From positions 6,572,001 through 6,636,000 of the forward strand of contig AP026545.1 of the NCBI GenBank assembly GCA_026075535.2: a stretch of 64,000 nucleotides of DNA, read 5' to 3'. Positions 55,591 through 64,000 of the stretch are shown here, one piece after another (position 1 is the stretch's first letter; each line of letters begins with the position of its first letter). The notes below the pieces were generated by a model, which was given only the letters and a program-made list of their open reading frames with translations, ran no database searches and was not told the DNA's origin. This DNA comes from Tricholoma matsutake. Its lineage: Eukaryota > Basidiomycota > Agaricomycetes > Agaricales > Tricholomataceae. The translations under genes were made by a program, and so were the position numbers.

Positions 55591-56260
55591 TAGCCCAAGG
55601 TGCCAACACACAAGGAACAAGCAGATTGGCAGCAGTGTCCCGCTGAGCAAAGTAGCTAAGCAGTAGTCACATGCCTGGAGTTTCTTTTCTTCCTTACTCC
55701 TACATTGAGACTCGAAAATCTCACTAATCGTAATCTTTCTTGCTCCTTATTTTTGACCCGACCCTCCCTCCCTAGTAGTTGTGTTTTATAATCAGATTTG
55801 ATATTAGTTCCTTTAGTTCTACCTAAGCGCAGAGTCACAAATCAAGCATTTTGATCCTGCCCACCCAGCGGCTCAAATTGCTTGCTGATCCAATCCGAGC
55901 TAACCCTCAGATCACAGCCCAACCTTCAATCATTGACTACTGCGCATAGCTTGAGACAAAGCTGGATAATCATTCATCTCCCTGGAGTACAACATAAATC
56001 ATTCCTCAGGTTCTTTACTCAATATATCATGACTTTACTTATATTTTTCTCCCAAAATTATCCTGGCAACCAGAAAGAAACTACTTGTATTTTCCCCCTC
56101 AAATTTACAGCTTATTCCCCAAGGTTATTTATTTAGATGCCAGTTGTGAATCTACCCCACACCCACGAACACCTGCTTGTAGAGCGGTTTGATAATTGTA
56201 GTTCAGTATATAATTAAATAAATGTATTTTTGTTAATATGACCCCTAAATCCTAACACCT
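55591..56260. other. No gene seen; one diverged palindrome copy
   Basis: T/C-rich single-copy-looking sequence. A diverged palindrome copy (ACGAACACCTGCTTGTAGAG) lies at 56155-56188. Short open frames have no recognisable content. Confidence 0.4.
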
Positions 56261-57020
56261 GCAATACGACCCTTTAGAAAACAGATCACATGACACCCAC
56301 ATCACATGTACTCCAACTTAAGCAAGAAGTTTTGAAGTTTAAGCATTCAGTGGGGTGAATCAGGACAGTATGACATCAAACAGTGTAGTAAACTAGTGGA
56401 AATGAATTTGTCCTAAGGTTCTAGGGAGAAAACATGTGTATTGGCCAATAATATAGGATTTACATGGGAATGTAACAAAAAATCTGGGCGACGTGTCGTG
56501 ACAACTCTCGACATGCCTCGTGGAAGATAGCATACTGCCAGTAGAGACCCCCTGTCAACACCATGTGTTTCCACCATACTAGTACAGTGCCCTGCTAATC
56601 CAAAATCCCACCAGCTCTAAACACCTAGACAGGTACATCCATGCTGAGTATACATCGTAGGTTTGACAAAGTGGTGTTATAGTGACAGAGGTGGCATCTG
56701 CAGCTGTGATCTGGACTTCATGCAGCCTCAACCACTGAGGACCGAGTTGTTGAGGGGATGGCTAAGTGTGTGACCATGTGTCTCATCAGGTTGAGTGATC
56801 CTTGAGGAGAAGAGGGGGCTGAGAGTCCAGAGGCAGTGGAAAAGATATGACATGTCCTCAGAAGAGGCCATGGCAAGTGCACAAGTCTTAGTCGGCTATC
56901 CAGTTAGGTGACGTGAGGAGCAAGAGAAATTAAAAGTCATGAAGTGAGTAAACAAACTCGGCACGCACTCACGTGCTCAGGCTTTACTCATGTGATCTGT
57001 TTTCTAAAGGGTCGTATTGC
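56261..57020. mobile_element. 760-bp element with 33-bp terminal inverted repeats
   Basis: The left end GCAATACGACCCTTTAGAAA (continuing to 56293) is repeated inverted at 56988-57020 with essentially full identity. There is no open frame of note. Flanks show no clear target duplication, so superfamily assignment is open. A short ACCCG/GGGTA-rich tract follows at 57055-57140. Confidence 0.75.
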
Positions 57021-57453
57021 TTGAGACCTGAATCCTGATGAAACCCATACATGATACCCGCCGTGACCCGTGGCTCATGACCCGGGTTGCGGGTAAGACA
57101 CGGGTACAGGTACGGGTATACTCAAAAGTACCCATGGGTTAGCGCCATAGTGGCTTGCAGCAGCATCAGTTATCAATCTTGGAGTCGAGGATTTCAGAAA
57201 TTTCATACTCGAGCTCGTTGTCAATAGTGACTGGCGGAGGAGGAGGCCTAGGCTAGATCTGGTCACGATGCTGTTTTGACCGCGGAGTCTAATTTTAACG
57301 CTCTCATGTACACGCTATATAGTCCATATGCATGGCCTTGTCAGGTTTTGAGCCACGTGGATGGTCTTTCATCACATAAGGCCCCCTGATAGGAATGGTG
57401 TTGATTCTTGGCTTCCATTCCATAACTCACAACACTTCTCTATCTTCTTTCAT

Positions 57454-59315
57454 CATGCCGTTTCACTCAATTCCATTCCATACTCGCGTCTCTCATGGTG
57501 CGACTAACGGCGCGACGCACATGCTCGCCCGTGATAACGCGCGCGCACAGAGGCTTCTCGCCGGATTACACGCCCATGGACCAATTGCCTTACACGCGAG
57601 GAAACAACGCGGTTCTGGTTCTCCTTCAGGTCATGCTCAGCCAGTGCATCATGAAGGCAGTCAACCTGCACCACAGAACTCAATTCACGTGAATGATGCT
57701 GGTTCGCTCGTTGAATTTTCGATGCTTACATGTGCGTGTTTTATGCCCTCACACATGTTCCTTCAGGTGTTACCTATACGATGCCTGTGGCGATTGGACA
57801 ACCCCCTACCACTTATAAACTTCTAATCGACACGGGTGCGTCGTGGACGTATACGTGCAACTCGCCACTAACAATTTTCCGACACGAAAGGTAGCTCGAA
57901 TACGTACGTAACGACCTGCCACGCTCGTCGAGGTCAATGTTGATGTCGTGTAGATGGGTCGGGGCAGCGCAAAAGTATACGCCTACGTCTACCAGTGTGA
58001 ACACGCATAAGAGAGTGGTAGGTACAGAATAATTTCTACAGTTTAGCATACTAATTACACAATATAGAATGTTAGCTACGGATCGGGCTCCTTTACGGGA
58101 ACTGAATGTAGGCCTGCTTCATTTCACTTGCGTCACTTCTAAGTTGTTTTCCACTTTACAGACACCGACCAAGTTTCTCTGGGTGGACATCTCGTCATTC
58201 ACAACCAATCTATTGGTGTTGCATCTGGCGCAACTGGTTTTCAGGGGGTAGACGGGATTCTTGGGTGTGTTCGTCTATCGCTAATTATTCTCCTTTTTGT
58301 TATTCACAAATAACTCTCCAATATAGTATCGGCCCCGTAGACCTTACAACCGGTAAGCGTTATGTCTTCCCAAACTATACCATCGTTTCTTCTAAAGTCA
58401 CCTAGGCACTGTGGCGAGGACGTCTAGTGTTCCCACCGTCACTGATAACCTTCTCAGTAAAGGTGTCATCACGGTTGAGGCGATCGCCATTTCATACACC
58501 CCATCCACTTCCCCGTCGAATATAGCCAACGGCGAACTGACATTTGGTACAACCGATCGAGCGAAGTATATCCATTCTTGTCTGGTTCTGGTTGTCTTTC
58601 TGATTATTTGGATGTCAGGTATACAGGCTCAATCAACTACGTTCCCGTTACGCGAAGGTCACCAGCAAACAAGTACTGGGGGATCGACCAGACCCTGACT
58701 TACGGGACATCCACGCTGCTTTTGAAAAACAGCGCTGGAATCGTGGATACTGGCACAACCATGCTCCTCATCGCCACTGATGCATTCCAGGCGTATCAAC
58801 GAGCGACTGGCGCAGTGATGGATCGGTAAGGAACAATCTGCATACAATGACGAATAGTCCAATTGACCAGCAGCTATGGTTATCTTTAGAGCGACCGGTC
58901 TTTTAACCGTCACTAATGCTCAATACCGGAACATGCAGAGTCTGTTCTTCCAGATCGGCTTCGTCAGTTCAGCTTTACCCTGCTAGATGTTCGATCACTG
59001 AATTGATTTTTTCCCAGGAAACATATGAGCTCATCCCAAATGCACAAATCTGGCCCAGGTTCCTCAACTCCGTGATTGGGGGAGTTGCGGGTAAGATCTA
59101 TCTCGTCGTCTCGGATCTGGGTAGCCCGAGCGGGTCTGGACTCGATTTCATTGGTCTGTATCTTTTTTTCTCGTGTTTCAGGAAGATTTATCTTGGAATT
59201 AATAATTATTCTAGATGGTTTCGTGTTCTTGCAACGTTTCTACAGTGTTTATGACACGACGAATAGTCGGGTCGGTCTTGCAACCACTCAGTTTACACAG
59301 GCTACAACAAACTGA
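57454..59315 (+). CDS. Aspartic peptidase A1, polyporopepsin-like, 5' end incomplete
   Basis: A split gene with eight or more short introns. It starts MPFHSIPFHTRVSHGATNGA, which corresponds to a propeptide. No signal peptide precedes it, so the leader exon seems lost. The mature part begins VTYTMPVAIGQPPTTYKLLI with the first active-site motif DTGAS near 57830. Then come VSYGSGSFTGTE (about 58070-58107, flap region), VSLGGHLVIHNQSIGVASGA, PTVTDNLLSKGVITVEAIAI, the second motif GIVDTGTTMLLIATDAF (about 58738-58788), NAQIWPRFLNSVIGG and the end FYSVYDTTNSRVGLATTQ, stop at about 59315. After DTGAS two residues usual in relatives (NT of SSNTWVGA) appear missing, or the intron there is atypical. 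Family members are secreted acid proteases. Host gene rather than transposon. Confidence 0.85.
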
Positions 59316-59779
59316 ACTATCATGACATTCTGGACCTTTGGATAAACCTGGATTTTGCTTAAGTGCCACCTAGATGCACTGCTTGCTTGAACTTGACCAA
59401 TCTAGCATTATGCCCAGTGGCAATAACTATCTTAAGCACTTTACATAAATGGCACACTAGTCTAGTATAATGTTATATGCATACTAACAATATTTGAGGG
59501 TGTTGACAGTAGAAATTTTCAGCTCAGATTATACAGTGAATAATCAGAGAGTTATGCATGCTGAGCACTAAATAGCACTTCATCATTTCAACCTGGACAC
59601 TTGCTGTGCCCATGCTTCTTGCATGCTTCTCCCTCACACAAGAGGCATAATGAAAATTTGTCCAAGAGAAAAAAAGCTTATTCTTGCTCTAGATGCAGGG
59701 AAAACAAGTTGTTTTCCCAAAATTTTCACCATATGTGCCCATTTTCTCTTGAAGAAATTTTAATTATGTCAGCTGTGTC

Positions 59780-60740
59780 ATGGATGGACACACTCTTATA
59801 CAGCACTTTCACCACATTATCTCATTTGCTTTCCTTGCTTACACCTTCACCACCCTCCACACCATTCAGTACTCAATGTGGGACCATTATGATGACAACA
59901 ACAACAAGACTGTGCAAACCACAGAAGATCATAACTTGACCAACTTTTCTGCTTCATCTTCCACCCAAGACACTCCAGCCAGCATTAGCACCTTGGAAAA
60001 CATTGAGAAGGCAAGTGGCCAATGGATTGAAAGTGAAATCATGCTTCTCCTTGACTATGTCGAAGCAAATTGTGTTTTGATGACTGCATGAGGCCTCAAC
60101 CTGAAGAAATTGGAATTCAACAAGGCTTGTGCCACAGTGAAGTCAAAGGATGCTGCTCAATGTCATTACAAATGGGGTCATGTACATATCATTGTTATCA
60201 ACAAGGTTTTTCATTGATGATCCTCCATTATAGTTATGTAATACATACAAGGCAATTTTGCAGTGGGACAAGAAGTCTGGCAGTGGCTGGAATGACTCTT
60301 ATGGGGCCAATGCATGAACCCCAAGTGAAAAACAGGTATTTGAGGAATTCCTAAAGACATGAGGTAAGAATGCAATCAGTCTGGTTTGAGCTTCCCACTG
60401 ATGATATAAACAGCATGCACCACTCAGGCCCTTCATGACAAAATCATGGCCACATTATCACAGAATGCAAGGCTTTATGCCTGGTACCAAGCCTTGTGGA
60501 ATGCACACTTTTGATCTGTCCTCCCATTCAGCGACAGAAATGCTCAACACTGTCAATGCAGAGGAGGATGGAGCAGAGGATCAAGTCAGTCCTCTTGATT
60601 TGCCTATGGGTAACATGCCAGCAGCCCATGCTACTGCTTCATCTCCTCTCATTAACCCTGATCTTGGCACCTCTTCATCTGGACAAACATCTTCTGTCAT
60701 ATCTTCCTTTCCTCCACCCAATCTCAGCACTTCCTTATAG
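59780..60740 (+). pseudogene. Myb/SANT-like domain gene remnant (Harbinger-associated type)
   Basis: A frame starting MDGHTLIQHFHHIISFAFLA leads into GQWIESEIMLLLDYVEANCV, then after a TGA at 60089 RGLNLKKLEFNKACATVKSK-like sequence and AAQCHYKWGHVHI. After a likely intron (GTACAT...TATAG) the frame has LQWDKKSGSGWNDSYGAN and KQVFEEFLKT. This is the layout of fungal Myb/SANT-like proteins carried with Harbinger or related elements. A Ser/Thr/Leu-rich tail runs to 60740. Several stops show decay. No transposase partner is seen nearby. Confidence 0.6.
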
Positions 60741-60754
60741 AGAATCAATCCTAG

Positions 60755-61034
60755 TGTAAACAAGATTAAACTAAGGTACAGTTAGCGAGACATGATAATG
60801 TCAAGCCTGAGATCGTACTCACCTCAGTCTTTGTATTAGAGACTGAGGTGGTAGACCATCTGTCTACTGATATATATACATTGAGACAGACAAAGAGGAG
60901 AGATAAGAAAGGTAACCTAAGTGTGTTTGTCGTACACATAACAAAGGGGTGTGCTAAAAATAGTGCATGCATCAATCGGCGCAGCTGACTCTTCCACATT
61001 GGGTAATGCGCCATTCACGGTGTGTCTCTCAACA
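60755..61034 (-). repeat. 3' LTR of copia copy 2
   Basis: The minus strand begins TGTTGAGAGACACACCGTGA directly after the polypurine GGTGAGGAGGAG and ends near CTTGTTTACA. It contains TGTATATATATCAG as promoter-like sequence and an internal inverted pair CCTCAGTCT / AGACTGAGG (60833-60853). The left boundary is an estimate, because the 5' LTR lies outside the window. Confidence 0.65.
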
Positions 61035-63135
61035 CTCCTCCTCACCATGAATACTCCTCCTTGCATGGAATTGTATTATCATAATCTGAGGGAGTTCCGA
61101 AGTGTTTAACATCCAAGGCTTTTGTGAACATGTCAGCGATGTTCTCCCATGTATTAATGTATGTGAGACACAAGTTGTCAGACTGGACACGTTTGCGAAG
61201 GAAGTGGTACTTGATATCCACATGTTTGACTCGGGAGTGAAGGAGGGGGTCCTCAGAAAGGGTTTTGGTTGCAGTGTTGTCGCATGATATTATGGTAGGA
61301 GTAGTTTGGCTATGATGAATAGAGTCCAGTAGGGTTCACAACCAAATACACTCTTTTGCCATCTCAAATGCTGCTATATATTCTGCCTCACAAGAGGAAG
61401 CAGTGACAACCTTCTGTTTGCGCATGGTCCATGACACAGCACCAGAGCCAAGGGAACAAATGTAACCCCCAATGCTGTGATGGGTATCAAGGCAGTTAGC
61501 CCAATCAGAATCACTGCAGGCGCGAAGTGTAATAGGGAAATTACCCCCGAGGTGCAGCTTAAGATCTCTGGTCCCCTTGAGGTAGCAGACAAGCCTGATG
61601 GCTGCACCCCAGTGTTCGAAGGAATAGGAGTCAAGGTATTGGGAAAGTTGTTGGACAGCATAAGAAATGTCGGGCCAAGTGGAAATTGCCAGATAAAGTA
61701 GGCAGCCAACAAGGGATTGGTAGGGTAGTTTGTCAAGCTGTAGTCGAAGTGGATTGCAGATTAACATGACAAAATTTACAACCTGGTTTGAAAGGTGCTG
61801 ATACTGGGTGCGCATCTCTCTGACCAAACTGTTCGATGATTTTGTCAATAAGGGCAGTCTGGGAAAGTGAGACGGTTCGTGTGATCCTGTCCCAGGATAT
61901 AGCAATACCCATAATAAATTGTGCAGTACCCAGTTCAAAGATCGTCCAAACTTTATGCATCTGGGCTTTGAAGTGTTCATTTTCCTCCTCTGAGTCAGCA
62001 ATGGAGAGATAGTCGTCAATATGGACAGCTGAAATAATGATGCCAGTATTGGTTTTTTGGTAATAAATGCACAACTTGCAGGCCAGGCACGTAAATCCCC
62101 ATTCGATCATCTGGGCATTGAGAGTCTGATTCCAGATGTGGCTGCTTTGTTTCATACTGTACAGGCCACGCTGAAGTTGCCATACCCAGTCTTCCTTCCC
62201 AGGCTCTTCAAATCCAATGGGCTGTTGCATGTACTGTACCTCATCCTCAGATAGTAGGCCATACAAGAAAGCGGTCTTCACGTTGATTTGTTGCATGTCC
62301 CAACCCAGAGAGGCTGCAATGTGTAAAATGATTCTCCATGATTCCATGTGTGCAGTAGGTGAGGTGGTTTTAGTGCAGTCCTTGCCATAAATTTGTTCAA
62401 AACCTTTAAAGACAAGACGTACTTTCCATCTAACTGCTTTTCCTTCTTCATCACACTTAATGTGGAGAACAGGTTTCCCCTTTTGGATGTGTTTCTCAAG
62501 AGGAACCTCAGCGCGAGGGATGAGCTTGTAGACCCCCATTTCTTTCAGTGATTTTAGTTTGTCGTGATACCCAGTTTCCCATCTAATTGCATCAGCCGAC
62601 GCCTTTGCCTCATCCCATATTTGGGGTTCATCTTCAAATTGAAGTGAATCTGGATCATGATCAGTCATTTCCAAGATCAGGGCAAGAAGCTCATGTGCCT
62701 GATCACCAAGATCGAAGTTCCCAAATGCATGGTGGAGATCATTAGCAATATTATTGCTGGTGGCAAGTTCTTTGGGGTGATCAGTGCGCGTTTCAGCCTG
62801 TCTAGCTGCTCTCCATTCCCGACAAAGCTCTTTCATGTGAACCGCACTCTCCCTGGATTCCTGCACAGCTGTTTCAGTGCAGGTGACAGTAGGTCCACCA
62901 TTTGGATTGCAATCAGTTGGCATTGGAATGTGAGATGATCGTCAAGGGGGTGCAATTACGGGTGGTGTCGTATGTATATCCGGGTGAGTTGTGGGAGTAA
63001 TAGGTTCATCATCATCATCATCAGGTGGTGTGATTATTGGATTTATTGGTCCAACTGAGTCTGTGTCAGGTGTGTTTGTCAGGTCTGATGGTGTATGGCC
63101 TTTGTGACTCTCAATGAAGCAAACATGATAGGAGC
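61035..63135 (-). pseudogene. Ty1/copia polyprotein copy 2: linker, RT, RNase H
   Basis: From 63135 downward: integrase-end linker (DTDSVGPINPIITPPDDDDD), then RT with LKSLKEMGVYKLIPRAEVPL, KVRLVFKGFEQIYGKDCTKT, QQINVKTAFLYGLLSEDEVQ and the active-site strand SAVHIDDYLSI, where the DD pair is intact. The 396-codon frame (62923-61733) gives way by one frameshift near 61780 to RNase H (LPYQSLVGCLLYLAISTWPD; DSDWANCLDTHHSIGGYICS; ASSCEAEYIAAFEMAKECI). It ends IADMFTKALDVKHFG before the LTR. It is the least damaged copia copy here and the template for reading copies 1 and 3. Its 5' part is cut at 63136 by a palindrome-bearing element. Confidence 0.92.
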
Positions 63136-63660
63136 TAGTGTTTTAAGGTCCGGTTCGGTCCAGTTTTTCGACCCCAAAGTGGGTTAACCGGTCCAGACTG
63201 CAAGCCCAAGTGACATAGACCATAACTGAACTGATAGGACTGGTCCTAATCAGTTCAGTTATGGTCCAGAAAACCAGTTTAAACTGGTTTTCATCCCATT
63301 TTTTCGAGTATTAACTTAATTCTATTATATACTAAATAAAACTAATTACATTTACATGCTGTGAGCAGTTGCTCGCAACCGTGGTGTAAGAAAATGAAAA
63401 TGAAATAGAAAAAAGAAATAGAACTAGAAATAGAAATAGAAAAAAACAAATTAAAAAACAAGAAAACAAGTCCACCCACGAGCAGGGGCTCATGAGGCTG
63501 GACAGCAGTGCTGGGGAAGACACGTCAGTAGAAAACCACCCCTTCATCTCACGTTTCAAGCAAGGGAGGGGCGGGTGTTGCATTGTCGCTGTCTCGTGGT
63601 CCCCATTCATCCTCATTGTCATCCCCAATCATTGTCGTCCCCTGCTTGTCGTTCATCATT
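63136..63660 (+). mobile_element. Palindrome-bearing element, copy inserted in copia copy 2
   Basis: It starts TAGTGTTTTAAGGTCCGGTT, the element A terminus, and breaks the copia linker frame. Inverted GGTCCAG/CTGGACC-type subterminal words follow. Then AAAACTAATTACATTTACA and palindrome copies at 63355-63384 (GTGAGCAGTTGCTCGC) and 63471-63501 (ACGAGCAGGGGCTCAT), separated by an A-rich stretch. No transposase was seen. Its right end is outside or unresolved. Confidence 0.6.
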
Positions 63661-63823
63661 GTCATTGTCCCCTACTTGTTTGTCATCGACGTTGTCCCCT
63701 ACTCATTTGTCATCGTCATTGTCCCCTACTTGTTTGTCATCATCATTGTCCCCTACTCATTTGTCATTGTCGTTGTCCCCTGCTTGTCATTCATCATCAT
63801 TGTCATTGTCCCCTACTCGTTGA
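63661..63823. repeat. 27-bp tandem repeat, about 6 copies
   Basis: The unit starts ATTGTCCCCTACTCATTTGT and continues CATCGTC. Copies differ mainly at CA/TG positions (CTCATT, CTTGTT). The overlapping open frames (LSPTHLSS..., CPLLVCHRH...) are repeat products. Confidence 0.85.
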
Positions 63824-64000
63824 TGATACTCAACCCGGGAAAACCACCTAAACTGCCAATGAGGCAATCAATGATATTTGCGACGAGTCAGAGGAAGGTT
63901 GCAAGTCGTTCCAAATGTTTGTGGCCCAACCGATGGAAAGATAACTAGTTGGTACTAGTCGTGAAGGTAGTGCTATGAGAGACGAAGGTGTTTGGTGCTG
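63824..64000. other. No feature recognised at the right edge
   Basis: Unique-looking sequence without a recognisable frame. Confidence 0.4.

Overview
This window looks like a transposon-dense, gene-poor stretch of an agaricomycete (mushroom-forming basidiomycete) genome. The evidence is: short GT-AG introns of about 45-65 nt; a KDZ-type transposase with its cysteine cluster; a TET/JBP dioxygenase of the basidiomycete KDZ-linked type; nested Ty3/gypsy chromoviruses and Ty1/copia elements; a PIF/Harbinger element with a Myb/SANT partner; and a polyporopepsin-like aspartic protease gene. I saw no rRNA and no conventional tRNA gene.

Layout. 1-16.3 kb is a KDZ-associated island: a decayed coiled-coil ORF, an alternating-orientation 12-13 bp array, a minus-strand HMG-like gene, a Harbinger element (intact Myb/SANT gene, damaged transposase), the decayed KDZ transposase, a second 13-bp array, and a minus-strand unknown gene. 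That last gene lies head-to-head with a four-exon TET/JBP gene whose frame is open. 16.5-23.6 kb is copia debris, cut by a 277-bp foldback and a solo gypsy LTR. 23.9-55 kb is a nest of insertions. An element carrying a dispersed palindrome is split by gypsy B (24.2-36.0 kb), whose 3' LTR carries a 2.07-kb terminal-inverted-repeat element. It is split again by chromovirus C (36.4-53.2 kb), whose gag is split by the young, intact chromovirus D (38.2-44.2 kb). 55-57 kb holds a foldback and a small inverted-repeat element. 57.4-59.3 kb is the one host-type gene, the aspartic protease. 59.8-64 kb holds a Myb/SANT pseudogene, a minus-strand copia element and another palindrome-bearing element.

How it fits together. 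The strongest signal is the pattern of decay. LTR differences, target-site duplications, repeat-array variants and premature stops are overwhelmingly CG to TG/CA changes, as expected from methylated-CpG deamination. Beside this lies a gene of the TET/JBP family, which oxidises 5-methylcytosine, still open while its transposase neighbour has at least seven lesions. Chromovirus D, with LTRs identical by eye and open gag and pol, has not yet decayed.
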